From positions 22,155,165 through 22,219,164 of the forward strand of contig CM119268.1 in NCBI GenBank assembly GCA_051294375.1: a DNA stretch of 64,000 bases. The letters run 5' to 3'. The DNA comes from Paraspadella gotoi. Its lineage: Eukaryota; Chaetognatha. The notes beneath the pieces were generated by a model, which ran no database searches, was not told the DNA's origin, and saw nothing but the letters and a program-made list of their open reading frames with translations. The translations under genes and the position numbers were made by a program. Shown here one piece after another: positions 1-13,306 of this stretch (positions are counted from its first letter, which is position 1; each line of letters starts with the position of its first letter).

Positions 1-474
1 TTAATCCACCAATCCTTCTCTTTAATCCACCATTCCTACCCTTTAATTCACCATTCCTACCCTTTAATTCACCAATCCTTAATCTTCTCGCCAAGAAAGT
101 CGAGTTCGACTGCACTAGATCGCGCTTTCAGCCAAGAAACGAGAAAAGAAAGAAAAGAAGACAGAGAGAGAGAGAGCGAGAGAGAGAGAGAGAGATAAAG
201 AGAGAGAAATAGATAGAGAGAGAGGAGAAAGAAAAAATAGTGAATGAAGAAAAATCTTTTTTTTTTCGCAGAGTAATTTGTCGGTATGGAATATGCGCAG
301 GCGAAGAAAGAGAGAGAAGGAGAGAGAGAGAGAGAGCTTAGGCTGAGCTCAAAATCTGTCTCTATGTTAATTATAAATATAGATTGTAATAAACATGTAG
401 AATTATGAAAATTTATTGCATTGTTATATAAAAGTTTCAAGTTGGTATAAGGTCAAAGATAAAAAAAAGAAAAG

Positions 475-775
475 AATCAAAAGTCAAATGGCAAAAAGGG
501 TCAAGAGGTCAAGGGGTCAAAGAGTCAAATGGAAAAAAGGCTCAAGTAGTCAAAGAGTCAAATGGCAAAAAGGGTTAAGTAGTCAAAGAGTCAAATGGAA
601 AAAAAGTTCAACAGGTCAAAGAGTCAAATGGCAAAAAGAGTCAAGGGGTCAAAGAGTCAAATGACAAAAAAGGTTCAAGTAGTCAAAGAGTCAAATTGCA
701 AAAAGGATCAAGGGGTCAAATAGTTAAATGGCAAAAAGGGTCAAGGGGTCAAAGAGTCAAATGGCAAAGATTTAA
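475..775 (+). repeat. 33-bp minisatellite
   Basis: About nine units of AGAGTCAAATGGCAAAAAGG plus GTCAAGNNGTCAA. As 33 is a multiple of three, an 11-residue reading (QRVKWQKGLSS type) stays open for part of the array. No splice sites or start context support coding. Confidence 0.85.
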
Positions 776-954
776 CTTTAAAAAAAAAGAACTTGTTTAG
801 AAAAAAATGAAAAAAGTTTCGAATCGCGAAAACCTGGAAAAAAAAGTTTTCTCAAGGACAAATGAAGGTCACGAGCGAAAGACGAGGGAAACGCAGACAT
901 TTGAATTTTCTAGTTTCCCCAAATTCAGTCATCAGTTTGCATAAAATTTGATCG

Positions 955-1135
955 AATTCTCTGCTCCTACTGCTGTTCCTCTTAATGGATCCTGCTTCTG
1001 TTAACGACTCCTGCTCCTGTTAACGGCTTCTGCTCCAGTTAACGGCTTCTGCTCCTGTTAACTGCTGCTGCTCCTGTTAACTGCTGCTGCTCCTGTTAAT
1101 GGATTCTGCTCCTGTTAACTGCTACTGCTCTTCTT
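955..1135 (+). repeat. 21-bp minisatellite
   Basis: Units of TGCTCCTGTTAACTGCTGC type repeated about eight times with substitutions. Non-coding as far as can be seen. Confidence 0.85.
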
Positions 1136-1499
1136 ATACTGCTTCCTGATTATTGTTGGTTTTTTTTTTCGTTTTGAATCAACCGTGATTATGATTTGTA
1201 AGAATTTATAAAATTGTACATGTTGTTCGAAAAAATGTTCTAGTATTTTGTAAAGGAGGATATGTAAGATGGAAGGGAGAAAATGAAAAGGAAAGAGGAA
1301 GTAGAAGAGAGGATGAAGAATTAATGAAAAGGAGGAAGTATTAATGTGCAAAAAAGAAGAAGAGGTTATAATAATATAATATATAATAATATTATAATAT
1401 ATAATATGCAAAAGTTATAATAATAGTGAGGACGCGTCGTCTCGCCATCGTCTGTTCGGCGCGAGATGCAAATGCTCTCATGATTATATTTTCGTCTGA

Positions 1500-1745
1500 G
1501 GGAAAAAAAGAAGGTGAAAAAAGGAGAGATGAAAATAAAAAGAAAGAAGGAGAGATGAAAATAAAAGGAGATGCAGAAGGAGAAAAGAGAAGGAGAGATG
1601 AAAATAAAAGAAGACGCGGAAGGAGATAAAAGAAGGAGAGATGAAAATAATAGGAGACGTGGAAGGGGAAAAGAGAAGGAGAGATGAAAATAAAAGGAGA
1701 CGTGAAAGGAGAATAAAAGGAGAGATGAAAAGGAGAAAGGAAAAA
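1500..1745 (+). repeat. Purine-rich tandem repeat
   Basis: Repeated AAGGAGAGATGAAAATAAAA units. Opposite-strand readings are low-complexity Phe/Leu/Ser. Confidence 0.85.
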
Positions 1746-2087
1746 AAAGGGAAACTATAAAAAGGTGAAGAAGGCTGCGTAGAAGGAGAGAAAGGTCACG
1801 AGGGGAAAGAAGAAGAAAGAAGAAGAAATAGTAAGGAGATTCTAAGAAAAGAGGAAGAAAAAAATTGAATTTCATGACGAAAGATATCAATGAAAAACAT
1901 AATGTTAAAAAGTCTCGTGATATGAAAAGGCCAAATGTTTTAAATTTGATAACAATGTTTTAATATTATAATTTGCAATATCAAAATATCTTATAAAATG
2001 TTTTAATCTTATAAAACGGAAGAAAGCAAAAAAGAGAAGATATAAAAAAAAGAAAATAGAAGATAAAAAATTTGTAGATAACAAGGA

Positions 2088-2523
2088 NNNNNNNNNNNNN
2101 NNNNNNNNNNNNNNNNNNNNNNNNNNNNNNNNNNNNNNNNNNNNNNNNNNNNNNNNNNNNNNNNNNNNNNNNNNNNNNNNNNNNNNNNNNNNNNNNNNNN
2201 NNNNNNNNNNNNNNNNNNNNNNNNNNNNNNNNNNNNNNNNNNNNNNNNNNNNNNNNNNNNNNNNNNNNNNNNNNNNNNNNNNNNNNNNNNNNNNNNNNNN
2301 NNNNNNNNNNNNNNNNNNNNNNNNNNNNNNNNNNNNNNNNNNNNNNNNNNNNNNNNNNNNNNNNNNNNNNNNNNNNNNNNNNNNNNNNNNNNNNNNNNNN
2401 NNNNNNNNNNNNNNNNNNNNNNNNNNNNNNNNNNNNNNNNNNNNNNNNNNNNNNNNNNNNNNNNNNNNNNNNNNNNNNNNNNNNNNNNNNNNNNNNNNNN
2501 NNNNNNNNNNNNNNNNNNNNNNN
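2088..2523. other. Assembly gap (N run)
   Basis: 436 N, with GA repeat on the right flank. Confidence 1.
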
Positions 2524-4244
2524 AGAGAGAGAGAGAGAGAGACAGAGATGGGGGGGAGAATATTAAAGAGGGCAGAAGATTAGCACGAGATGTCGAAGCT
2601 TAACTAGAATCAGCTTCGAAACTGAGTTCTTAATTGACAGATGAGATGCGACGAGTTTGATCATCTCTTAATCGATTGTTAGGCATCAAATATTTCCCAA
2701 ACTCACTTAAAACAGATCGTTTCAAAGTCAGGAGCAAGATACTTTTATATAACAGTTGTACCGATTTTAATAAATTAAATACTTAACTATGAATCGAAAT
2801 TCATTCCCTTCTGATACGTTCAAACGACGAAGTTTTGTGACGTCAATCGTGAGTCACGTGAGAGTCGAATTCTTTTTCTTGTCACGTGACCCAAACGCGT
2901 TTTTGTGCTCGCACGTGACGAAATTGACGCATAGAGCGTAGTGCATAGTGCATAGTGCTTAGTGTATAGTGCATAGTGCGCGACGCTAATGACTCTTGTG
3001 TGAGACGCACTGAATCTTCTCGTAACGCACACATTGACTTATGCTTATAACGATAGAGGTTTATGAGTATTGAGTAATTCACTTAAACCTCTCATGTATA
3101 TTGTGTCAGAACTACACAATATTTAGGTAGTGTACATGATTCTTTGACTCTCAAGTGTGATACATTATCTCATTTGTGATCAATGACCTTGTGAGTAAAA
3201 TTCTCAAGTGATCAATGGTGTCTTTCTAAGACAAACTGAGAACTACTACTCGTATTCAATTGAGTCTCTATCCACAACGCATCGACTCATGTACGACGTG
3301 GCGCAACAAGTCTTCCGTGCGCGACGCACCAAGTCTCGTGCGACGCTCGGAGACTCGCGCGACGCACCGACGCACAGAGTCTGTCTCTCGCTCTTTCCAG
3401 AAATCACGTTAGTCGAAGAAAATTCTCGATGAATCCAACTTCGTATTTCGTTATTTTTCCGAATATTTTTTTTCCCTTTGAATTCGTAAAAGTTGATGTT
3501 TTGGATTTTTGGCGATGGTGGCCGGAGTTTATTTTATAATTATTATTAATATTATACTTTCTTTTTTTTGTAATTAAGAGATAATAAAAGTATTTTAATT
3601 TTTATTTCGGCATTTTGTCCTTTAACGACGCAGATTGACAAACATGTCACTTTGCAAAATCTTCAAATCGCCCATTCGACTTTTCGCTGTTCTTCCATTT
3701 CTGCATTTCGCCATTTTTTTTTTCATTCAGGCGCTATTTTGTAATTGACTATATATCATCAATGTTTCATCAACGTATCGTTCATATGCCATCCACGTAT
3801 CATCCACGTATCACCAACTTGTCATTTTCTTCCCGCTCTCCTCACCGACGCGTCGTTGCAAAATTTGATGATTATAGCTGCAGCTCAATGCAATGCAGTG
3901 TGTTGCAATGCAATGCATTCCAATACGATTCAATAAAATGCAATGCAATACGAATCAGTGCAATGCAATTCAATGTAATTCACTCTCTGTGACTCTCTCT
4001 CTATCTGACCTTCACATCCAGATCGAATGACTCTGTCTCTATCCCTTCTGTTAAAGACGCTCTCTCTATCTGACTTACTTCAAATTTAGATCAACTGACT
4101 CGTGACTTTATCTTATTCTCGCTCCGAATTTCTATCATTGACTCTCACTCCATCTGACTTTCTTCGTTCCTAATATTCTCGGACTGGCTCTGTCTCTGTC
4201 TAACTCTTAAAACATCCGGGGACGAAAGGCGCCGGGAACACGTT

Positions 4245-4386
4245 CCTCACTCTCTCTCTCTCTCTCTTTCTCTCTCACTCTCTCTCTTTCTCTCTCTCTC
4301 TCTCCCTCTCTTTCCTGTGGCTTTGCCCCAAACCGGAAGGAGAGTGCACGGGCACTTTAAGACCTTTTGAAAAAAGCAAGGAAAAG

Positions 4387-4421
<35 letters not shown>

Positions 4422-4777
4422 AGAGGAGGAGATAGTTGAAAAAGAGTGAAGGTTGATGGGCTGCTTGAGAGGTTCGTCAGACAGAGTGAGAGAGAGACGG
4501 AATGAGAGAGAGTGAGAGAGAGTGAGTGTGAGAAAGAGCGCAAGAAAGAATGAAAAGTTGGTGAGAGAGCGAAATAGAGTTAGAGAGAGAGAGAGAGCGA
4601 TGTGATAAAGAATTGAGAGATTAAGAGTGAAAAAGATGTGGAGGGGTGAGAGAGAGAGAGGGCGAGCGAGGTGAGTAAAGATTTGAGAGGAATGGAGTAG
4701 AAAGGAGTAGAATGTAGGAGGGAGAGAGAAGAGAAGAGGGAGAGAGAGAAGAGCGAGTAGAGAGCGAGTAGAGGAAT

Positions 4778-4808
<31 letters not shown>

Positions 4809-5110
4809 AAGAAGCAGGAGTGATGAGAGCAGAGAGATGAGCAGAATGAGAGTGAAAGAGAATGTAAGGGAGGGAGAGAGAGAGGAGATGAGAGGGAGAG
4901 AGGATAGAGATAGAGAGCGAGTGAGAAAGAAATGAGAGTGAAGGAAGAGATGTAAAGAGAGATGTATAGGGAGGAGAGGAGAAGGAAGAGAGGAAGAGAG
5001 AGGAGAGCGAGAGGAGATAGAACGTGAGAAGAGAGAGAAGAGGGTTGAAAAGAGAATGTACGGAGAGAGAGAGAGAGAGATAGAGAGAGAGAAGAGAGAA
5101 GATGAGAGTA
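4245..5110 (+). repeat. Long GA-rich tract
   Basis: An imperfect (GA)n region of about 860 bp. The minus-strand Leu/Ser/Phe reading is an artefact of the repeat. Confidence 0.9.
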
Positions 5111-5854
5111 TTGAGGAGTCTGCCTTCTTGGTCATGCACGACCGTAAGGGATATTTTGTAGCGTAGGAGACGACGACGACGAACGAACGACGACGACGAT
5201 GACGACGACGCGGCAAAAAACAACTGTGAATAAAAAAAAAATTAAAAAAAAGAACGAAACTACAAAAAAGGAAAATAATCAAAGGGGAAACGGTGGATTA
5301 ACGAGGCTATTAAGAGAAAAGAAAAAATTTTAGAGTTGAAAAAAGGAACAAATGAAGGAGAAAAAAGAAAAAAAAGAGAAAAAGAATAAATGTAGATAGA
5401 ATTTTTTAAAAAAAAATAATAAAAAAATAACGTTTTTTTCGTCGTAAAAAATGTAAAAAAAAATTAAATAATAATAATAATAAATAAATATAAATAAATA
5501 TTTTATTTCGTTATCATCTTCCTGTTTCTCTCCCAGGACGTTTCTCTCATTTCTCTCTCACTCTCTCTCGCGACCGTCGTCTCCACGTCGATAGTGACTC
5601 TGTCTCCACGTCGATAGTGACTCTGTCTCCATTTCCCCCCCTCAAGATCGTGACTCTCTCTCCATCTCGCCCTTTCTTCCTTCGATCCTCGAGTGGATAT
5701 TAGTGATTTTTCTCTCACGCGTCGTCTTCTTAGTTCTCTCTCCATCCCCGCCTTCGACTCCGTCTCTCTTTCGGCCCCGCGTCTCGCTCTCTATCTCGCT
5801 TTTCAACGCTCTCTCCCGACGGCGACACCATGATTCCTTCGTGAGGCCGAAACG

Positions 5855-5858
5855 CCGC

Positions 5859-5894
<36 letters not shown>

Positions 5895-5910
5895 CGACGG
5901 CGGCGGCGGT
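5855..5910 (+). repeat. (CGA)n / (CGG)n tract
   Basis: A near-perfect CGACGA run followed by CGGCGG. Poly-Arg or poly-Val readings are repeat artefacts. Confidence 0.9.
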
Positions 5911-6229
5911 CGGCGAAACAAGGGGAAACCTGGCACAACAAAAGTACCGCAAGGTGGGCGTGGCTCTTGTTGTCGTTGTCGTTGTTGACGCTGAAGTGGT
6001 TGTGCTCAGGAGAGTGTCGAGCCGTTTAGGGGTAGACAGTAGAGTGGTGCACTGGGGAACATAAATTTTATTTGAGGGAACAAACAAGAATATTTAGATG
6101 TGAGATAGTATGATGAAGGTGTACAAAAAATATTTTGCTTACATTGTTTGGGGAACAGTAAGTTATCATTAATTACATTATAATTATAATATATATATAA
6201 AATATATACACTAATTTTAAAAAAAAAAT

Positions 6230-6625
6230 TTATATTAAAGATTCTGATATCTTAATATATATATATATAGTTTTTTTATATATATTTATATAATATAATA
6301 GTTTTATTAATATAGTCTTTTTGATATATATTTGTAATATAATTAGATTAATTGTACTGAATAACTTGTTGTATTCCAAATGAATAATATATATATATAT
6401 TCAGTTTTTTGGAATATATATATATAGAAAAAAAATATATTATATATATATATATTTTTTATATAGCTTTAATAATTTTTTATTAACATATACAGGCAGC
6501 AAAAAAACATATTCCATCGCTATCATATATTCCATAAAACTAACCACAAATATCAACACACAAAGTACCGAGGTACCGGGTATTATAGAGACATATCCGG
6601 AAATAGATATATATATTAAGTACAT
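6230..6625 (+). repeat. Diverged copy of the 12180-12515 sequence
   Basis: Shares, in order, TTAAAGATTCTGAT, TTGTTGTATTC, the CAAAAAAACAT then TTCCATCGCT block, CACACAAAGT and CGAGGTACCGGG, with ATAT-rich insertions. A dispersed repeat or a noisy assembly duplicate. Confidence 0.7.
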
Positions 6626-7907
6626 AGAAGTAGTTTATTATCATATTTTGAATACAGGATATTAAAGATAAAAAATATGCTTTGGACTTGCACTGATAAT
6701 ATAAATAAATAAAATTGTGTTCGTAATTGTTCCATTTGCTTAACTCTAATAAGAATAATATAATAATTAAAAACTCTTTATACCACCTAATTATTCCTGG
6801 CAGACCGTTGTAGTCGTCTTCCTCAAGTAGATAATATTAGATATATATATATTCAAGACTTAAGACGTAAGACCTAAGACTTAAGTCTTAAGTAGGATTT
6901 AATCGATTTTATTCGATGGGCGAAGAATTCAATTTGGGCTACGAAGTCGAACGACGACGACGATGACGACAACTTTCAACTACGTTTGCTACCATTTATT
7001 TGCTGCAGCATACCATTTTTATTTCTCGCACATTTTACCTTTCAAAATCCAATATAATATAACCTTTCCTATTCATTTTTATCATAATATACATCATATA
7101 TATAAAAGAGCACCACGGACTCCTAGCACACAGCGACAAAACAACACTCGCGCCAGTCTGAAGTTTCCTGCGCGAAGCCCAAAACACAAACAGGTTAACA
7201 ATATAATTACTGCCAACACACACATCCCAAAGTCAGTCCCCTCAGGGCCTCACCCTCCGATGCCCATCCAGGGTTTTCAACCGAAGAATTGAACTTTTCG
7301 ATCCCGAATCCCCCCTTCGTCGTCCTCGGCCTCTCCCCTCCTTCTCCTCCTTCCGCCCACTAGGAACAAACCGGGATAGAAATATGCTCGAGAGGAGAGA
7401 GAAAGTTGTAAAGACTAAGATTTTTGCTGAAGGGTACTATAAGCTTCTGTTCTTTTGTTCCAGCTTTCTGTGTGCTTAGATTTTCAGTAGTGGTTATTTG
7501 AATTATTCGGTTGTGAATGTTTAGGTCGCGTTTGGGTTGAGGTGAGTTGGTACGGGGTTGTCAATGTGCTTCGGTCCGGGAGAGGGGTAGGAGAGATGGA
7601 GAGAATGTGAGAGAGAAGAGAGACTAGAGAGAGGGAGAATTTACAAAGAATCAGAGATAAGCATTCAAAGATACAACTGTTGATTATTAGCCGTCCGTGC
7701 CCGTCGTAAACTTCGCAATTTTCATTCGCTGCTCTTTGGGTTTCTAAAGTGGTATTTTCGTCTAGAAGCTATATAAATACCAAACTATGACCAAGCGTTG
7801 ATGAAACTCGAAACCAAACCTTCGAAAACAAATCTGTTTTTTACTGTTAAAATAAAAAACTTGAATAAAATTTTCTGAAATAAAGCTTTAAATTTCTAAT
7901 CTTTCAG

Positions 7908-8074
7908 GGACGAAGACGAAGTTCAGCCGCGTCACGACGCGTCGCGCCCATTTGCTCACACTCAGCATCTGCTACTGCCTTCGGCTAGCTCTCCTCCGAG
8001 CGTACGCTCGACCGACGACTATTCCTACCCGCTACTTGGAGCGCCGCCGCCGCCGCGCCGCCTCCTACTTCCAG
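7908..8074 (+). CDS. Orphan internal exon of an unidentified gene
   Basis: A clean acceptor (CTTTCAG, ends 7907) and donor (GTGAGG, 8075) flank a 167-nt open frame reading DEDEVQPRHDASRPFAHTQH, LLLPSASSPPSVRSTDDYSY and PLLGAPPPPRRLLLP. Entered with two bases carried in, left in phase 1. GC-rich against AT-rich flanks. Partner exons were not located: the downstream candidate at 15425 is used by the PPP4R4 model in another frame, and a CAG at 8646 gives a short reading that stops after 13 codons. Confidence 0.5.
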
Positions 8075-11000
8075 GTGAGGTTCTCCGCGAAAAGACGACG
8101 ATACCCGACAATACACACGAGGAGAGGAAGGCGACTACGACACAAACGATGACGACGACAACGATGACGAGAGGAGAAACGAGACGATGACCACGACGAA
8201 CGACGACATAGACGATAACGACACGACGAGCAGACGACGACGACCAAATGGAAGCTCCGTGGGAAATTCGAAAAAGAATTCTTCACAGTTGAAGAAAAAA
8301 ATGTTAACTAGCGGAATTGTAATAAGCACCACTATTTTTATGTAAAAGCTGCACACTATTGAAAAGAAATGGCAGTTAACCGTATTTTATCTGAATAAAA
8401 CGATATCATGTCCCTGTAATTTCCATGCCTCCAAGACTAGCCCAACGATCTCTAACCGCCACGTCCATTCTAGCCCATCCAATGCCAGCGCAAGTGCCAA
8501 ATGATGAATATTATTTACCATCCACGCCATCTAAGCTACCAATTCAATCCAATCGCATCTTTCCATGCCACCGCGTGCCAACCTAACGCCCAAACCATCA
8601 TCCATCCATCCAACTCCTCCTTGAATGATCCCTTCCTCGATCTCAGGGCGTCTCTCGCCTCCGCGCCGCCCCAACTTTACGAACTAAAAAACGACGCCGC
8701 GAAGAACCCGCGCCACCTACTACGAGAAGGCGCTGACACGGGCGCGCGGCGTCGACCAACGCCGGTTTCCATACCAACTGCGCCGATAAAGAGACTGGAA
8801 AACGTCGTCGAGTCGAAAATCGTGGGAATCTAATCACCCCTCTTCCCCTCCCCTCTCTCCCTTCCCTCCGCATCAACAACGCATCAATGTTCCCGTCGAA
8901 TTACCGTCTCTTCCGTTTCGTGAGACGATAAAGCCGAGACACGACGACGACGACGAACGACGACGACGAGACCGTGCGACCGGTCAACTCCGTTGAGACG
9001 CCCGTTCGGAGAGACAGATCGACGTATGAGGCGGCTAGCACAACCGTAGCAACAAAAGCGTAGCGAAACCCGAAACGCGGGAACACAGCTAGCGTAGCCA
9101 GAGAGCATGCCACGCGCGGAACGTACATTGCGGGAAAGAGTGGAGTGCATAAATAGGGATCTAGAGAAATCATCTAGGAAGAGAAACTCAAGCATCGCAT
9201 TTCACATTGGCAAAATTGCCGTGACAAAGCTAACTGACAACATCAACTAGCGTAAAAGCGCAAAATTGGCAAAGTACCGTGAAACCTCAAAGAAGGATAA
9301 GAAAGAAAATGAACGGTGATGTCATCACGAGACCGCGGCTACGACACAGACGACGAGGACGACGACGATACGCCGACACACGACACGGAAACAAAAAGAA
9401 TCCCCGTTGCGGCCACGCTCCCATTCCGGCCAAACCAGCGGCCACCCCCGCAGAGTTCGCGATAATATAACCGCAAACTCGACTTTTCTTTCCTTTTTTA
9501 TTTTAGTTCCGCCGCCCTCACGCGAAACCAACCTAAAAACGACGGCGTCGTCCGTCATCTCATCACGTCATCTTCAGTCTTATTAATCGCACATAATATA
9601 TTGAATTATTGATAGCATGGCGACAACCCGTTTTACTTCTCGGCAAATTTTCAATTTGCATACATAACAACATCAATAAAAACATCACATGAAAACAGAC
9701 AAAGAACATTAGTCCACAAAATACGAACCCTACTAATATCCGCAGGGCACCACACAATTGCCAACCATGGACCATATACCCATACTGTTTCGTCACGTAA
9801 TCATCGTAATGCCGGATAAAAAAAAATCGGGGGAATCGCAATAAATCCGAAATGCCTCCATCTTCAATTGAACACTCAATTTCTAATGGCGCCGCGGATA
9901 CCCGTGAATCTAATCAGACATCAACTTTTGGGGTATCGGGGAACATCATATAATTTTTTTCTGATCAAAACCCCATGTTTCCACATCCCTAACCTCCCTA
10001 ATCCCTCCTCTCTTCTTCCCTCCCCCTTCACTCTCTAAATATCTCTTCTCATCTTCCCTACGGCATACCCCCCCCCCTCTCTCTCCTCACTCTCTCCTCC
10101 TCATCCCCCTCCTCCCTCTCCCTTCCCATCACTCCACAAAATTTCCTCTTAAATCTAAAGATTCTTCGCTAAAAAATTGATGACTCATGTATCGAACCTA
10201 AACCTCGGCTGAATTTCCAGAAACGAAAAAATCAAAATCTTCGAATATATCACACTTCCGTCTCTCGCCTTAACGCCTTGAACGGACGACGGACGACGGA
10301 AGACGGACACGGACGACGACGGAACGGAAAACGAACAACGGACAGACAAGGACGACGACGACGGACGACGGGCACGGACTGGAACGACGGACGACACACG
10401 AAGGACGGCGATGGAGCGGACGGACGAAAAACCCGGATCCTATATCAGTCGATCTGCATCAGCAGATTCGACTATACCATCAAAAAGTAGAAACATTTAA
10501 TTGAAGAATCTACTTCCGAAAACGCCGATTATAAAAAATCAGAAGTCAGATTCTACATAAATTTCCTTCAGTGCACCTCCATTATTCGTAATCCAACCGT
10601 ATAGAATAGAGGCAACAAAGATGCTAACCCTCATGAAAAATGGCGGAAAAAAAAATCGCCTTTATTTCCACCAATCTGTATAGATTATTGTTCATTCAAA
10701 TGGAGAGTATTTTTCAATTTTAAAATTTGTTATCCCGAATAGACAGCCCCGTGAACCTTTTCAAATAAGGGCACATGTAGCTCTGAGAAAAGCTGGAAAG
10801 ACCCAACAATATCATCACATAGACTTGGAATCCCTCGGCCAACCATTGCAAATTAAACGGGGGCACCAACAAAATCAAAAACATGGTTCACTAAGAGCAC
10901 CCAACATCAGGCAAGGTCGATCGAGAGGGCAACCAAAATGAGACATTTTACACCATGTTGTTATATATGAAAAAATAACTCTAATAAAAATGCAAACTTC

Positions 11001-12124
11001 CTAAGATAACAACTTGGCGTCCGGTCGCCACCCCAACTTCGGCCACAACTAACCATGTCAAAACCCGAATAAATAAATATTAAAAAAAACGATTCCGCCG
11101 TCGTCGCTGTCCATTCCGCCGCCGCCGTCCACCATTGCAAAAACACAATTACGAAATCGCCAGAAATAGAAATATTAAAGAAAAAACAAATAAAAAGATA
11201 ACACTAGGAAACACACATGCCAAGGATGAGCACAACCTGAAATGGTTATTGTAGGAGAAGTGGATAACTGAAATCAGTTCGGAAGCCCAGTCAAAAAATT
11301 TAAAAGAAAAAAACAAAAACTTTTAACAGGGAATAGCCTTCTTTAAATAATGAATGCAAATGAAATAATACAAATAAAACCGTAAAAATCAACTAGCAAT
11401 AATAACAAGATTAATTTAACACATCAACAATAAGTCCAACATTCAGCATTACCAACGTCTATGCTTTTCTGGATGACGAAATGACCTAAAAACAACATTG
11501 ACAAATTAATATTTAATGCCTACTAATTAATTAATATAATATAAATAATTAATACCGAAAATAACGCGCAATCCACATGTTTCTCAAACGGTAAATAGAA
11601 ATTTAAACCCAACTCGACATCAAAAATGTAAGTTTCCGCCAAACTTTTAAACATTTGTCATTATAATATATTAAAATACGAGTATTCTTAGATCTTCAAA
11701 TATATAACAAAAACGTCGTTCTGTAGTCCATCATTGGCGGCTGAAAATATTAAATCGGCATGAAAGTCAAACTGAAACATTACAGTAAATAAAATATTCC
11801 GGTGAACCCAAAAGAATTTCCTTCTCCGTCGTTATGCTCACAAACTGTTCAAAAAATATTAAAATTAATTTAAAAACCAACATAAAAAAAAGTATAGAAT
11901 AAAGAAAAAAATATAGTCATAAAAAGAAAATCATTAAAACGGGAAAGACAAACGCGGATCTATTCAGCCGGGATATAGTCGCCAAAAGGCTCCCTAGGCG
12001 ATTGATGCTTTTGGGAACCAACCTAGGGTACAAGGAAAAATTGACCTAGCCCTTGGTATAAATAAAACACCCAAGGTAACACATGGAAAAAAAATCTTTC
12101 TCCCACTGATGAAAAAATAATAGG

Positions 12125-12149
12125 NNNNNNNNNNNNNNNNNNNNNNNNN
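12125..12149. other. Assembly gap, 25 N
   Basis: Fixed-length scaffold gap. Confidence 1.
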
Positions 12150-12179
12150 TAGTAATATCCATACAAAATAATAAATTTT

Positions 12180-12515
12180 CAAAATATTTTTTAAAGATTC
12201 TGATTCTTTATTTAATTTACTATGTTTGTTTGTTGATAATGATTATACTGAATCAACCTTGTTGTATTCAAATAAAATCGCATATATTTTACAAAAGTTT
12301 TTCAGTTTTTTCCGAAACTGTTCTTAAAATTGAAAAAAAATCCTTGATTTTTTTTAAAAAAGGCTTAATAATTTTTTATTACATATACAATGGCACCAAA
12401 AAAACATTGTTCCATCGCTCAATCTTTTCATCACTCCACCCTACTAGACAGCCTCCACACAAAGTCGAGGTACCGGGGTTCTTAGGTGAATCCCGGAAAT
12501 AGTTCAGGGGATTAA
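12180..12515 (+). repeat. Partner of the 6230-6625 sequence
   Basis: Same ordered blocks as 6230-6625 without the ATAT insertions. Lies between two N runs. Confidence 0.7.
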
Positions 12516-12551
12516 AAATATGTATAAAAAAATAGAAGAAAAACAATAGTT

Positions 12552-13306
12552 NNNNNNNNNNNNNNNNNNNNNNNNNNNNNNNNNNNNNNNNNNNNNNNNN
12601 NNNNNNNNNNNNNNNNNNNNNNNNNNNNNNNNNNNNNNNNNNNNNNNNNNNNNNNNNNNNNNNNNNNNNNNNNNNNNNNNNNNNNNNNNNNNNNNNNNNN
12701 NNNNNNNNNNNNNNNNNNNNNNNNNNNNNNNNNNNNNNNNNNNNNNNNNNNNNNNNNNNNNNNNNNNNNNNNNNNNNNNNNNNNNNNNNNNNNNNNNNNN
12801 NNNNNNNNNNNNNNNNNNNNNNNNNNNNNNNNNNNNNNNNNNNNNNNNNNNNNNNNNNNNNNNNNNNNNNNNNNNNNNNNNNNNNNNNNNNNNNNNNNNN
12901 NNNNNNNNNNNNNNNNNNNNNNNNNNNNNNNNNNNNNNNNNNNNNNNNNNNNNNNNNNNNNNNNNNNNNNNNNNNNNNNNNNNNNNNNNNNNNNNNNNNN
13001 NNNNNNNNNNNNNNNNNNNNNNNNNNNNNNNNNNNNNNNNNNNNNNNNNNNNNNNNNNNNNNNNNNNNNNNNNNNNNNNNNNNNNNNNNNNNNNNNNNNN
13101 NNNNNNNNNNNNNNNNNNNNNNNNNNNNNNNNNNNNNNNNNNNNNNNNNNNNNNNNNNNNNNNNNNNNNNNNNNNNNNNNNNNNNNNNNNNNNNNNNNNN
13201 NNNNNNNNNNNNNNNNNNNNNNNNNNNNNNNNNNNNNNNNNNNNNNNNNNNNNNNNNNNNNNNNNNNNNNNNNNNNNNNNNNNNNNNNNNNNNNNNNNNN
13301 NNNNNN
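12552..13306. other. Assembly gap (N run)
   Basis: 755 N. Could hide exons of the gene with the orphan exon at 7908. Confidence 1.

Larger units (their letters stand above)
1..7907. other. Gene-free low-complexity region
   Basis: Microsatellites and minisatellites (475-775, 955-1135, 1500-1745), an N run (2088-2523), GC-rich GACGC-word sequence (2815-3420), CAATGCAAT words (3880-3980), GA-rich DNA (4245-5110), (GAC)n (5855-5910) and AT-rich DNA (6180-6470). No supported exon. Confidence 0.6.

Noticed and set aside
4275-5282. Long minus-strand open frame rich in Ser, Leu and Phe
   Set aside because: It is the translation of an imperfect (GA)n/(CT)n tract. Such repeats are open in several frames and show no domain or splice context.
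8501-8833. Possible exon with ASLASAPPQLYEL reading or a YYEKAL TPR-like reading in another frame
   Set aside because: The two readings compete, there is no clear donor, and neither joins the orphan exon for more than 13 codons.
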